Shown piece after piece: positions 43,335 through 51,107 of a stretch of 51,107 nt of DNA. Position 1 is the first letter of the stretch, and every line of letters begins with the position of its first letter. The translations under genes and the position numbers were made by a program. The notes under the pieces are model-generated. The model did no database searches and was not told the DNA's origin. It was given only the letters and a program-made list of their open reading frames with translations. This stretch comes from Prevotellaceae bacterium UBA4361 (GTDB taxonomy: Bacteria; Bacteroidota; Bacteroidia; Bacteroidales; Bacteroidaceae), in assembly GCA_002393575.1 (NCBI GenBank), contig DGSN01000063.1, positions 1-51,107 of the forward strand, in the 5' to 3' direction.

Positions 43335-46300
43335 CTATTCAAGCAGTTTCTTGAGTGCTTCGTCGTTGAGGTTGTTGGAATAGTAGGCAACAAATTCCTT
43401 TGGCGTCATGCCGAAATAGTCGTGGAAGTTGTTGGAGAAATAGCTGTGGGAGGAGAAGCCTACCTTGTAGGCAATCTCGGATATGTTCGCCTTGTTGTTG
43501 ACGAGGAGGTAGGCAGCGTGCTTGAGACGGATGCTGCGGATGAAGGCGTTTGGCGAGATGCCGAAGTGCTCCTTGAGCTTGCGGTTGAGGTGGACTCGGC
43601 TGATGCCTACGTCGTCGCTCAACTGCTGCACGCCGTATTCGTTGTCGTCAATGTGCGACATGATGGATTCGTTGACGCGCTTGAGGAATTTCTCTTCGGC
43701 ACTGTCCATCGTGACTGCGCTGTAGTTGTGACCAATTTCTGTGCGTCGCATCTTGTTGCGGATGGTTTCACGCACACGAAGCACTTGGTTGAGGGCACTG
43801 CGCAACAGCTGCAAGTTGAATGGTTTTGGCAGGAAGTGGTCTGCCTGGAGCGAGATGGACTGGAGCTGGGAGTCTTGGTTGTTCTCGCTCGTGAGGATGA
43901 TGACGGCGATGTTGTCGGTGTCAGGGTTTTCCTTGATGCGTCGGCACAGTTCGTATCCGTTTCCGTCGGGCATGATGAGGTCGGAAACGACCACATCGGG
44001 ACGATGGGCAAGGAGAAGCGTCCATGCCTCGTTGCCCGAATGGGCGGTGACGACATTGAAGTCCTTCTTCAGTTCGCTTGCCACATAGAGGCAAAGTTCT
44101 TTGTCGTCATCGACTACCATCACCGTGTAGCAGGTGTTCTTCTGTTCATCCTTTTTCGGTGAAGACGAAGTATTTTCCCCGTCGGCTTGAGTGTTTTCGC
44201 TTTCGTCTGTGTTTTCTTCATTATCGTTTTCGTCTGCGGAAAGGGTTTCTTGTGAAGCGGTAAGCGTGTCCTGTGAAGCATGAAGCGAGTTGGCTGGATG
44301 GCTCTTTTCACTATTCACATTTAACTCTTCACTGAGTTGTTCTTTGTCCTTCGCACTTTGTCCTTCGTTTGACAATTCGCTTTCGGAGAGGTGGGCATTG
44401 CCGAGCGGCATGCAAACCACAAACTCCACTCCGTCGGTGCCGACGTTGTGAGCAGAAATCGTTCCGTGATGGAGTCGGACAAGCTCGTAGCAGAGGTTGA
44501 GTCCAATGCCAGAACCCATCGCGCTTTCTTCCTTGTTGCCTTGATAGAAGCGTTCCCAGAGGTGCTTGATGTCGGCTTCGTCGAGGTGCGAACCGCTGTT
44601 GTAGATGCGGATTTCGAGGTACTCCAGGATGTGCGGATTGTCGAAGGCCTTTTGTCCGTTGTCTGCGATGCTGTTCACACGGCAGGTGGTGCGCACGATG
44701 ATGCGCCCGTCGGTTGGCGTGAACTTGAAGGCGTTGGAGAGGAGGTTGGTCAGTACTTTTTCGAAGTGGATAGGGTCGAGCCAAATCTTTACGCTCTCTT
44801 CTTCGGATTCGGACGTGAAACTGATGTTCTTGGCAGTGGCAAGTCCAGAGAAGGAAGCCATCATGTCGTTGGCATAATGGAGGAATTCTATTTCTTGGAA
44901 TTTCAGGTGGAATTGTCCGTTGTCGATTTTGCGCACGTCGGTGATTTGGTTCACCACGCGCAGCATACGGTCGCAGTTACGCTGCATCACCCTGTAGCAC
45001 TCTTGGTGCTGTTCGTTGCTGTCTTCCTTTTGCAGTTCCTTGAGAGGTGAAATCACCATCGTGAGCGGTGAGCGCAATTCGTGTGCGATGCTGGTGAAGA
45101 GGCGAAGTTTCGACTCTTTCACGCGTTCGTTCTGAAGCGACTCGTGGAGTCGGATGCGTGCTTTGCGTCGCTCGTTGAGAATCTTGTAGATGTAGTAGCC
45201 GATGATGGCAACCAAAGCCAAATAGATGAGGAACATCCACCAAGTGGCGTACCAAGGATGAGGGACTCGGATGCTGATGGTGCGCTCGGAATAGAGGTCG
45301 GGCTCGTCCTCGAAGTAGGCTCTCACGCGGAATTTGTAGGAGCCCCAAGGCAGGGAGGCATAGTAAGCCTGCGCGTCCTTGGCAGAGGTGGTGTGCCAGT
45401 CGTTTTCATAGCCTTCCAGCTTGTAGTCGTACTGGATGCGGTCAGGGACGGTGAGTTCGGGCACACTGAAGGAAATCATGAAGGAGTTCTCGCCACGAGG
45501 CAGTCTGGCACGCGTGGCTGTGTAGATGGCTGCGTCGAGCACGTTTTCCACGCTGTCTTTGAATTCCGCGTCCACATTGCCCACGCGGAAACTCGTGAAA
45601 CTGATAGGTTTGATGTCCTGAGGGAGAGAAAGGATTTTCTTGGAGTCGAAGAAGATGATGCCATTGTCGCCACCGAAACAGATGGTGCCGTCGGGCAACT
45701 GGATGGAGGCTCCGCGATGGAACTCGCCGATGTAGAATCCGTCGAAGGAATGAAAGCGTGTGAGCTTATTGGACGAGAGGTCGAGGCAACCCAATCCCTT
45801 GTTGGAAGAGAACCACAGGCTGTTCTGCTTCAGTTCGAGAGCCTTGATTTTATCGTCTTTCAGCATATCGGTCTGTTGGTTTTCCACGAATTTTCCTTGT
45901 TGCTTGTCGTAGATGAAAAGTCCGTGGTCCGTACCGAAGTAGATTTGCTTGCCTATCTGTATGCGTGCCGCCGTGGAAACGACTACGTCGTCAATGAGCG
46001 TGAGTTGCTTGTTCTTGGTGGTCTTCGTGTCATAGACATAGTTCTTCATGGCATCGTTAATCCACAATTCGCCATCCTTGTCGAAGAACAGCTCATCCAC
46101 CCAGACAATGTTGTTTACTTCGTCTCTGGCGTATGGGGTAATGGTACGCTGGGCGAGGTTGATGCGAAACACGCCGTTGCCGTTGGTGCTGGCATAGAGG
46201 ATGTCGTTGCGGGCATCGTAGGTGAGAGCCATGAAGCTCATTTCGCGATAAGGCTCCAGGAAGGAAGGAGTGACAAAGCGTCCACCCTCCAAGCACTGCA

Positions 46301-47585
46301 AGCCACCACGCCAACTGCCACACCACAGGGTGTTGTGCTTATCGACGGCGAGGGCCTGAATGAGCAGGGAATTGAGTCCTTCGGTGATTTTCTGAACTTT
46401 GTTCGACTCCGTGGTGACAATGCGAAAAACGCCGCTTCCATCGGTAGAAACCCACAGGATTCCATCTGCTGCAAGACTGAAGTCGGTGATGCACGATGTG
46501 TTTCTGCCTTCGCTCGTGGTAGGTGCTGCATAGTGGAAACCGCCCGTCTGCCGAGGCACGACAAGCAGTCCGCGCTGGTAGAGTCCTGCGATGAGGTTGC
46601 CGTCGTTGTCCTCTGCCAAATGATGTACCTTGGTGTAACTGGTGTCGAAGGTTTCCGAAGTGACTAAATAAGGAGTCAGTTCTTCCGTCTCGCGGTTGAG
46701 GTTCCACAGTCCGAGGTTGTCCGTTCCGAGAATGATTCTTCCGTCCTTGGTGAGGAGCATGGTCATGCAATAGAGGTTGCGTCTGTTGTTCGCCACCTCG
46801 CGCACGGTGTTGGTAGCGCGCTCATAGACGAGCACACCGTCGTGCGACGTTGCCATGTAGATTTTTCCTTTCTTTTCATCCTCCAAGAAACTCACCACGT
46901 AGCTCTTGGAAAGGACTTCCTGTGCGGAACTGTCTATCTTGATGTCCAGTTTCTTGATGTTCTTGCCGTTCACGGCAGTGAGGCGGTGGTTGATGTTGTC
47001 GGACCAGATGATGCCTTTCGAATCGACCAACATGCCGTAGAGGTAGGTGTTGCCGATGATTTGGTTGATTTTGAGTGTCAGTTCCGTGACGGGCTTGTGC
47101 GTTTTGATATTCATCACAAAAACGCCCAATCCATCGGAAGGAATGATGACCAAGTCCTTCTTCGGGAAGTCGAGCATCTGGGTGACAGGATAGCCCAGTT
47201 GTGGCTCATCGGCGGAAAGCTTGATACGCGTGAAATGGTTGGTGGAGAGGTCGTATTCGAAGAGGCCCGCATTGGTCATAATCATGTAATGATGCTCATC
47301 CATCTGTCGGATGGCCTTGGCTTCGTTGAAGAGAGACTTGCCCGTGACGGGGTCGGTGTAGTTGATGTTGTGGAAAAGGTGTCCGTCGAAGAGTTCGAGC
47401 GACTGGATGGTAGAAATCCACAACATATTCGAGCGGTCCACATAGAGCGACCTGATGTAACTGCTCTGTAAGCCTTGTTCCAGAGTGTAGAGGCGCGTCA
47501 CCTGCGCATGAAGCGCGGAGAACGACGTGTGAAGCGTGAAGATAGTTAAAACGAAGAGTCTGAAACGTATATGTTTTCTGTTCAT
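43335..47585 (-). CDS. Hybrid two-component system sensor/regulator (HTCS)
   Basis: A 1416-residue protein started at MNRKHIRFRLFVLTIFTLHT (ATG at 47585; an ATG at 47603 adds six residues before the signal). The periplasmic part (about 25-780) has Reg_prop propeller repeats (SYIRSLYVDRSNMLWISTIQ is the first) and a Y_Y_Y domain. A transmembrane helix follows at about 782-803. Then come HisKA with His835 (SIAHELRSPLTMV), HATPase_c (LTNLLSNAFKFTP, GSGIGLNLCYELV), an acidic Ser/Glu/Asn-rich linker of about 80 residues, a receiver with Asp1202 (VVVSDLIMPDG) and an AraC-type HTH (VGISRVHLNRKLKEHFGISP). HTCS proteins bind an oligosaccharide in the periplasm and activate glycan genes. The neighbours suggest a hemicellulose signal. 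Confidence 0.96.
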   Translation of the reverse strand: MNRKHIRFRLFVLTIFTLHTSFSALHAQVTRLYTLEQGLQSSYIRSLYVDRSNMLWISTIQSLELFDGHLFHNINYTDPVTGKSLFNEAKAIRQMDEHHYMIMTNAGLFEYDLSTNHFTRIKLSADEPQLGYPVTQMLDFPKKDLVIIPSDGLGVFVMNIKTHKPVTELTLKINQIIGNTYLYGMLVDSKGIIWSDNINHRLTAVNGKNIKKLDIKIDSSAQEVLSKSYVVSFLEDEKKGKIYMATSHDGVLVYERATNTVREVANNRRNLYCMTMLLTKDGRIILGTDNLGLWNLNRETEELTPYLVTSETFDTSYTKVHHLAEDNDGNLIAGLYQRGLLVVPRQTGGFHYAAPTTSEGRNTSCITDFSLAADGILWVSTDGSGVFRIVTTESNKVQKITEGLNSLLIQALAVDKHNTLWCGSWRGGLQCLEGGRFVTPSFLEPYREMSFMALTYDARNDILYASTNGNGVFRINLAQRTITPYARDEVNNIVWVDELFFDKDGELWINDAMKNYVYDTKTTKNKQLTLIDDVVVSTAARIQIGKQIYFGTDHGLFIYDKQQGKFVENQQTDMLKDDKIKALELKQNSLWFSSNKGLGCLDLSSNKLTRFHSFDGFYIGEFHRGASIQLPDGTICFGGDNGIIFFDSKKILSLPQDIKPISFTSFRVGNVDAEFKDSVENVLDAAIYTATRARLPRGENSFMISFSVPELTVPDRIQYDYKLEGYENDWHTTSAKDAQAYYASLPWGSYKFRVRAYFEDEPDLYSERTISIRVPHPWYATWWMFLIYLALVAIIGYYIYKILNERRKARIRLHESLQNERVKESKLRLFTSIAHELRSPLTMVISPLKELQKEDSNEQHQECYRVMQRNCDRMLRVVNQITDVRKIDNGQFHLKFQEIEFLHYANDMMASFSGLATAKNISFTSESEEESVKIWLDPIHFEKVLTNLLSNAFKFTPTDGRIIVRTTCRVNSIADNGQKAFDNPHILEYLEIRIYNSGSHLDEADIKHLWERFYQGNKEESAMGSGIGLNLCYELVRLHHGTISAHNVGTDGVEFVVCMPLGNAHLSESELSNEGQSAKDKEQLSEELNVNSEKSHPANSLHASQDTLTASQETLSADENDNEENTDESENTQADGENTSSSPKKDEQKNTCYTVMVVDDDKELCLYVASELKKDFNVVTAHSGNEAWTLLLAHRPDVVVSDLIMPDGNGYELCRRIKENPDTDNIAVIILTSENNQDSQLQSISLQADHFLPKPFNLQLLRSALNQVLRVRETIRNKMRRTEIGHNYSAVTMDSAEEKFLKRVNESIMSHIDDNEYGVQQLSDDVGISRVHLNRKLKEHFGISPNAFIRSIRLKHAAYLLVNNKANISEIAYKVGFSSHSYFSNNFHDYFGMTPKEFVAYYSNNLNDEALKKLLE

Positions 47586-47652
47586 GGTAAAATGTGAATT
47601 CATGCTTTGGTAAATGTGGTTTCCGTCATGAAAAGGGTTTATTTTTGCAAAC

Positions 47653-47660
47653 CAAATTTA
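47653..47660 (-). promoter_or_regulatory. Candidate -7 promoter element of the HTCS gene
   Basis: On the minus strand the bases read TAAATTTG (TAnnTTTG), about 68 bp upstream of the start at 47585. A -33 element is not clear. Confidence 0.4.
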
Positions 47661-47879
47661 GGAATAAGCCGATTCGTTAGTAAAAGAGTTAAAGATGCTT
47701 GCAAAGTTATAAATTTATGATGATACATTGCAAATTCCGCGAATTGATTTTTGTAACATTTTGAAAAAATTGTAGCATCTGCAAGGTTTGACTCCCTAAA
47801 TTCACAAATTCAGATGGAGCTTTTCTGACTAAAATGGCATTTATTTCCCTAAAAAAAGTGATGTATCAACCTTTTTATG

Positions 47880-47887
47880 TATATTTG
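47880..47887 (+). promoter_or_regulatory. Candidate -7 promoter element of the GH3 gene
   Basis: TATATTTG matches TAnnTTTG and lies about 50 bp upstream of the ATG at 47937. Confidence 0.5.
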
Positions 47888-47936
47888 TCGCAAAAATCTG
47901 AAATTACTAACACAATAGCTATCATAAATTTGCATC

Positions 47937-50249
47937 ATGAAAAAAACAGTATTAGCAACTCTTCTGCTGAGTGCCGTGTTGACGGCTGAAGCACAAGTGA
48001 AACCAGCTATTCCCCGCGATGCCCAGATTGAGGCACAGGTGGAAAAGACCCTGAGCAAGATGACGCTGGAGGAAAAAGTGGGACAGATGTGCGAACTGGA
48101 CATCAACGCCTTCGGCAAGCGCGACGAGACAACAGGACGCTTCATCATCGACGAGGCAAAGCTGGACGACATCATCCGTGTTCACAAAGTGGGCTCCATC
48201 CTCAACGCTCCTGGCACGAGGGCTGCATCCCTGGAGGAATGGCAGGAAATCATCGGACGGATTCAGAAACTGTCGATGAAGGAAATCGGCATTCCTTGCA
48301 TCTACGGCGTGGACCAGAACCACGGTGTGACCTACACCTTGGGCGGTACGCTCTTCCCTCAGAACCTCTCCGTGGCTGCCTCGTTCAACAAGCAACTGCC
48401 TTACGAAGCAGCCCGCATCACAGCATACGAAACGAAGGCTGGAAGTTGTCCATGGACTTACTCCCCTACTCTCGACCTCGGTCGTGACCCTCGCTGGTCA
48501 CGCATCTGGGAGAACTACGGCGAAGACTGCTACGTGAATGCCGTGATGGGTAGTCAGGCGGTGCGTGGATTCCAGGGCGAAGATGCGAACCACGTGGGGA
48601 AAAACAATGTGGCTGTGTCACTGAAGCACTTCCTCGGCTACGGCGCACCATTCTCAGGCAAGGACCGCACACCGGCTTACATCTCCCCACAAGTACTGCG
48701 CGAGAAACATTTTGCACCTTACGAAGCTGCCATCCGCGCAGGCGCATTGACCGTGATGGTGAATTCCGCCTCGGTGAACGGAGTGCCCGTTCATGCCAGC
48801 AAGGAATGGCTGACAGGATGGTTGAAGGAAGGACTGAACTGGGACGGCATGATTGTGACCGACTGGGCTGACATCAACAACCTTTACCAACGCGAGAAGA
48901 TTGCCAAGGACAAGAAGGACGCCATCCGCATTGCCATCAATGCAGGCATCGACATGAGTATGGACCCTTACAGCACGGACTTCTGTGTGTTGCTGAAGGA
49001 ATTGGCTGAAGAAGGACTGGTGCCTATGAGCCGCATCGATGATGCCGTGCGCCGAGTGCTGCGACTGAAATACCGCTTGAACCTCTTCGAGAAACCCACT
49101 TACCGCATCAAGGACTACCCACTCTTTGGCAGCAAGCAACATGCTGACGTGGCTCTTCACGCAGCCGAAGAATCGATGGTGCTGCTGAAGAACAAGAACG
49201 GCATCCTGCCTTTGCAGAAGGGCAAGAAAATCCTCGTGGCTGGACCTAACGCCAACAACATGCGCTGCCTCAACGGTGGTTGGAGCTACACATGGCAGGG
49301 CCACTTGGCAGACCGCTTTGCTGGCAACTACAACACGATTCTGGAAGCCATGCAGAACAAGTATGGCAAGGAGAACGTGGTGTATGAACCAGGCGTGACC
49401 TACGTGGCAGAGGGAAAGTATTGGGAAGAGAACAAGCCCGAAATCGAGAAGGCAGTGGAAGCAGCCAAAGGTGTTGACATCGTCATGGTGTGCATCGGCG
49501 AAAACTCCTACTGCGAAACGCCAGGCAACCTGACCGACCTGACGCTCTCGGAGAACCAGCGCAAACTCGTGAAGGCATTGGCAAAAGTGGGCAAACCCAT
49601 CGTCCTGATTCTGAACGAAGGTCGTCCGCGCCTGATTGCCGACATCGAACCACTGGCAGAAGCCGTGGTTGACATCATCCTGCCAGGCAACTACGGCGGT
49701 GATGCGTTGGCAAACCTCTTGGCTGGCGACGTGAACTTCAGCGGCCGTCTGCCTTACACCTATCCAAAGGAAATCAATTCGCTCAACAACTACGACTACA
49801 AGGTGAGCGAGGAAGTGGGAACGATGGAAGGTGCCTACGATTATGATGCAAAGGTGTCGCTCCAGTGGCCTTTCGGTTACGGACTGAGCTACACCACTTT
49901 CGACTACAGCAACCTCCGTGTTGACAAGCAGTCGTTCAAGGCAGGCGATGTGCTGAAGGTGAGTGTCGATGTGAAGAACACGGGCAGCGTAAAGGGCAAG
50001 GATGCCATTCTGCTCTATAGCAGCGACCTCGTTGCCTCCACAGTTCCCGACAACAAGCGCCTGCGTGCCTTCGAAAAAATAGAACTGGCTCCAGGAGAAA
50101 GTCGCACAGTGACGTTCGACCTCAATGCCAATGACCTCGCCTTCGTGGGCTACGACAACCGCTGGCGACTGGAAGAGGGCGAGTTTGAGCTAAAGATTGG
50201 AAAGCTGAAGCAAAAGGTGAATTGCACGGAAACTAAAGTGTTTAAATGA
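47937..50249 (+). CDS. Secreted GH3 family beta-glucosidase/beta-xylosidase
   Basis: A 770-residue enzyme with a signal peptide (MKKTVLATLLLSAVLTAEAQ). It has the full GH3 layout: N-terminal TIM-barrel-like domain (MTLEEKVGQMCELDINAFGK, GGTLFPQNLSVAASFN, WTYSPTLDLGRDPRWSRIWE) with nucleophile Asp309 in GMIVTDWADINN, an alpha/beta sandwich domain (about 410-630, LLKNKNGILPLQKGKKILVA), and a C-terminal FnIII-like domain (about 690-760, VSVDVKNTGSVKGKDAILLY). GH3 enzymes release glucose or xylose from oligosaccharide ends. It has no sorting tail, so it is probably periplasmic, finishing products of the surface enzymes. It is divergent from the HTCS gene, a common arrangement for a regulated target. 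Confidence 0.95.
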   Translation: MKKTVLATLLLSAVLTAEAQVKPAIPRDAQIEAQVEKTLSKMTLEEKVGQMCELDINAFGKRDETTGRFIIDEAKLDDIIRVHKVGSILNAPGTRAASLEEWQEIIGRIQKLSMKEIGIPCIYGVDQNHGVTYTLGGTLFPQNLSVAASFNKQLPYEAARITAYETKAGSCPWTYSPTLDLGRDPRWSRIWENYGEDCYVNAVMGSQAVRGFQGEDANHVGKNNVAVSLKHFLGYGAPFSGKDRTPAYISPQVLREKHFAPYEAAIRAGALTVMVNSASVNGVPVHASKEWLTGWLKEGLNWDGMIVTDWADINNLYQREKIAKDKKDAIRIAINAGIDMSMDPYSTDFCVLLKELAEEGLVPMSRIDDAVRRVLRLKYRLNLFEKPTYRIKDYPLFGSKQHADVALHAAEESMVLLKNKNGILPLQKGKKILVAGPNANNMRCLNGGWSYTWQGHLADRFAGNYNTILEAMQNKYGKENVVYEPGVTYVAEGKYWEENKPEIEKAVEAAKGVDIVMVCIGENSYCETPGNLTDLTLSENQRKLVKALAKVGKPIVLILNEGRPRLIADIEPLAEAVVDIILPGNYGGDALANLLAGDVNFSGRLPYTYPKEINSLNNYDYKVSEEVGTMEGAYDYDAKVSLQWPFGYGLSYTTFDYSNLRVDKQSFKAGDVLKVSVDVKNTGSVKGKDAILLYSSDLVASTVPDNKRLRAFEKIELAPGESRTVTFDLNANDLAFVGYDNRWRLEEGEFELKIGKLKQKVNCTETKVFK

Positions 50250-50385
50250 AGAATCATAAAATGAAGAATGAAGAATGAAGAATGTATTTTACATTGCACA
50301 TTGGAAGAGCATTTTTCATTCTTCACTCGGAGCGAAGCGACCATTCTTTATTCTTCATTCTTAATTCATAATTCATAATTATATT
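50247..50385. repeat. Inverted simple-sequence element of GAATGAAGAATG type
   Basis: Repeats of ATGAAGAATGAAGAATG after the GH3 stop are answered by CATTCTTCATTCTTAATTC-type complement on the right. A short palindrome (TCGGAGCGAAGCGA region) interrupts the right arm. It separates GH3 from the small membrane-protein gene. Confidence 0.7.
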
Positions 50386-50390
50386 TAGCA

Positions 50391-50639
50391 ATGGGAAATG
50401 GATTAATTGGCTCAATCATTTTGGGCATTTTGGCTGGCTATATCGCTGGCAGAATCATGAAGGGCGGTGGTTTTGGCTGCCTTTGGAACTTAGTGTTGGG
50501 TATCGTAGGTAGTTTTGTGGGTGGATTCCTTTTCGGACTCCTCAAGATAGCAGAACCAGGCGGATTCATCGGACAGCTCGTAATGGCAGTTGTCGGTGCC
50601 GTCATTGTTCTCTGGCTCGCCGCCAAACTCAAGAAATAG
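50391..50639 (+). CDS. GlsB/YeaQ/YmgE-family small membrane protein
   Basis: An 82-residue hydrophobic protein with three predicted transmembrane helices and Gly-rich spacing (MGNGLIGSIILGILAGYIAG, FGCLWNLVLGIVGSFVGGFL, LVMAVVGAVIVLWLAAKLKK). The pattern matches the transglycosylase-associated/GlsB stress-response family, which sits in the inner membrane and has no proven enzymatic activity. It is flanked on both sides by inverted simple-sequence elements and followed by a terminator, so it is its own unit with no functional link to the glycan genes. Confidence 0.9.
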   Translation: MGNGLIGSIILGILAGYIAGRIMKGGGFGCLWNLVLGIVGSFVGGFLFGLLKIAEPGGFIGQLVMAVVGAVIVLWLAAKLKK

Positions 50640-50651
50640 AAGCGAGGAATT

Positions 50652-50721
50652 AATGAAGAATGAAGAATGAAGATTACACGTCCATGAGCAGTGCAAAATT
50701 CATTCTTCATTCTAAATTCCA
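50652..50721. repeat. Inverted simple-sequence element of GAATGAAGAATG type
   Basis: A short copy: ATGAAGAATGAAGAATGAAG on the left, ATTCATTCTTCATTCTAAAT on the right. It precedes the terminator at 50733. Confidence 0.6.
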
Positions 50722-50732
50722 TCAAACACTAA

Positions 50733-50770
50733 GGGCGTATCAAAACTTGCATTTTGATACGCCCTCTTTT
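50733..50770 (+). terminator. Rho-independent terminator after the GlsB-like gene
   Basis: A perfect 13-bp stem GGGCGTATCAAAA (50733-50745) pairs with TTTTGATACGCCC (50752-50764) around a 6-nt loop, then a T-rich tract. It may also help end the leftward gene that stops at 50809. Confidence 0.9.
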
Positions 50771-50808
50771 TTTATTGAGGAGTCAATCGACTCAGGTTCT
50801 TAGTGCAA

Positions 50809-51107
50809 TCACTTCACCATCACCTTGCGGCCATTGATGATGTTCAGACCCTTTTGTGGAGTGCTGAGACGCTGGCCTGTGATGCTGTAGATGGCATGGG
50901 CACGAGTGTTGGCATTGATGTCGCTGATGCTGACAGCTGGGTCTTCACCAGTGCTGTTCTCCAACCATACAACCTGCGACTTGTTGCACTCGCCAGCACC
51001 GTAGTAGATGCTCTGAATACCTACCTTCGTCCATGAAGCGAGTTCCTCTGCTGTTTCTTCGAAATAGATGGTTTCGCCATGTGCATGGAGGTCATAGCCA
51101 TCGTATG
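50809..51107 (-). CDS. C-terminal part of a secreted protein with a sorting-type tail (cut by the window edge)
   Basis: The minus-strand frame is open from the right edge to the TGA at 50809-50811 and encodes about 99 residues; the start lies outside the window. It reads YDGYDLHAHGETIYFEETAE near the edge and ends IYSITGQRLSTPQKGLNIIN followed by GRKVMVK. That ending is the same kind of T9SS-like tail found on the GH26, GH5-GH43, M6 and 1090-residue proteins in this window. The visible part shows no catalytic motif, so the function is unknown; a secreted enzyme or binding protein is likely. Confidence 0.8.
   Translation of the reverse strand, partial: YDGYDLHAHGETIYFEETAEELASWTKVGIQSIYYGAGECNKSQVVWLENSTGEDPAVSISDINANTRAHAIYSITGQRLSTPQKGLNIINGRKVMVK

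Larger units (their letters stand above)
47586..47936. other. Divergent promoter region between the HTCS and GH3 genes
   Basis: This 351-bp AT-rich region carries candidate -7 elements at 47653-47660 (leftward) and 47880-47887 (rightward). No coding sequence is supported. Binding sites of the AraC-type regulator might lie here, but I cannot identify a repeated operator by eye. Confidence 0.55.

Overview
The window looks like chromosomal DNA from a Bacteroidales bacterium, most likely a Prevotella-type gut or rumen species. The evidence is two SusC/SusD pairs, a one-protein hybrid two-component regulator, secreted glycoside hydrolases with Bacteroidetes-type C-terminal tails, SusD-like lipoproteins, many Bacteroidetes -7 promoter motifs (TAnnTTTG), and no strong Shine-Dalgarno sites. 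I see no rRNA, tRNA, CRISPR array, transposase or phage gene. Species cannot be fixed from the sequence alone.

Layout. (1) 1-4.1 kb: the tail of a truncated gene, then a leftward operon of ECF sigma factor, membrane anti-sigma-like protein and secreted protein, and a rightward secreted TPR protein. (2) 4.1-11.4 kb: a small polysaccharide-utilisation locus (PUL) with a GH2 glycosidase divergent from a short SusC and a SusD, ended by a strong terminator. (3) 11.4-16.6 kb: a leftward block with a 58-residue peptide gene, purA, a Fur-family regulator, a HEAT/AlkD-like protein and a secreted M49 dipeptidyl peptidase III. (4) 16.6-18.2 kb: a 1.6-kb gene-free region built of three different repeat structures. 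(5) 18.2-27.7 kb: a rightward run of full-length SusC, SusD, a Calx-beta-like lipoprotein, a secreted M6 metalloprotease and formate-tetrahydrofolate ligase. (6) 27.8-30.2 kb: a family 2 glycosyltransferase and a secreted protein with a degenerate DUF922-like region and a beta-barrel-like C-terminus. (7) 30.3-50.3 kb: a glycan-degrading cluster with GH2, GH26, a tyrosine-phosphatase-like protein, a 1090-residue multi-module binding-type protein, a GH5-GH43 fusion, a hybrid two-component sensor/regulator and a GH3 glucosidase. It ends with a small GlsB/YeaQ-type membrane protein and the C-terminus of another secreted protein running off the right edge.

How the parts may fit together (inference). 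The hybrid regulator sits among GH26, GH5-GH43 and GH3, which suggests control of a mannan/xylan/glucan degradation regulon, although no SusC/SusD is next to it. Proteins carrying the sorting-type tail (GH26, the 1090-residue protein, GH5-GH43, the M6 protease and the truncated right-edge protein) are probably surface or secreted. The GH2 and GH3 enzymes lack the tail and probably act in the periplasm. The second SusC/SusD set carries a protease rather than a glycosidase, so it may take up peptides or glycopeptides.

The most unusual signals are in non-coding DNA. Three intergenic copies of an array have four CGAGCCCTCG-type decamers spaced exactly 22 bp apart. A roughly 200-bp symmetric element contains six hairpins and a 14-bp inverted repeat. 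A five-unit tandem array has a 130-bp period.
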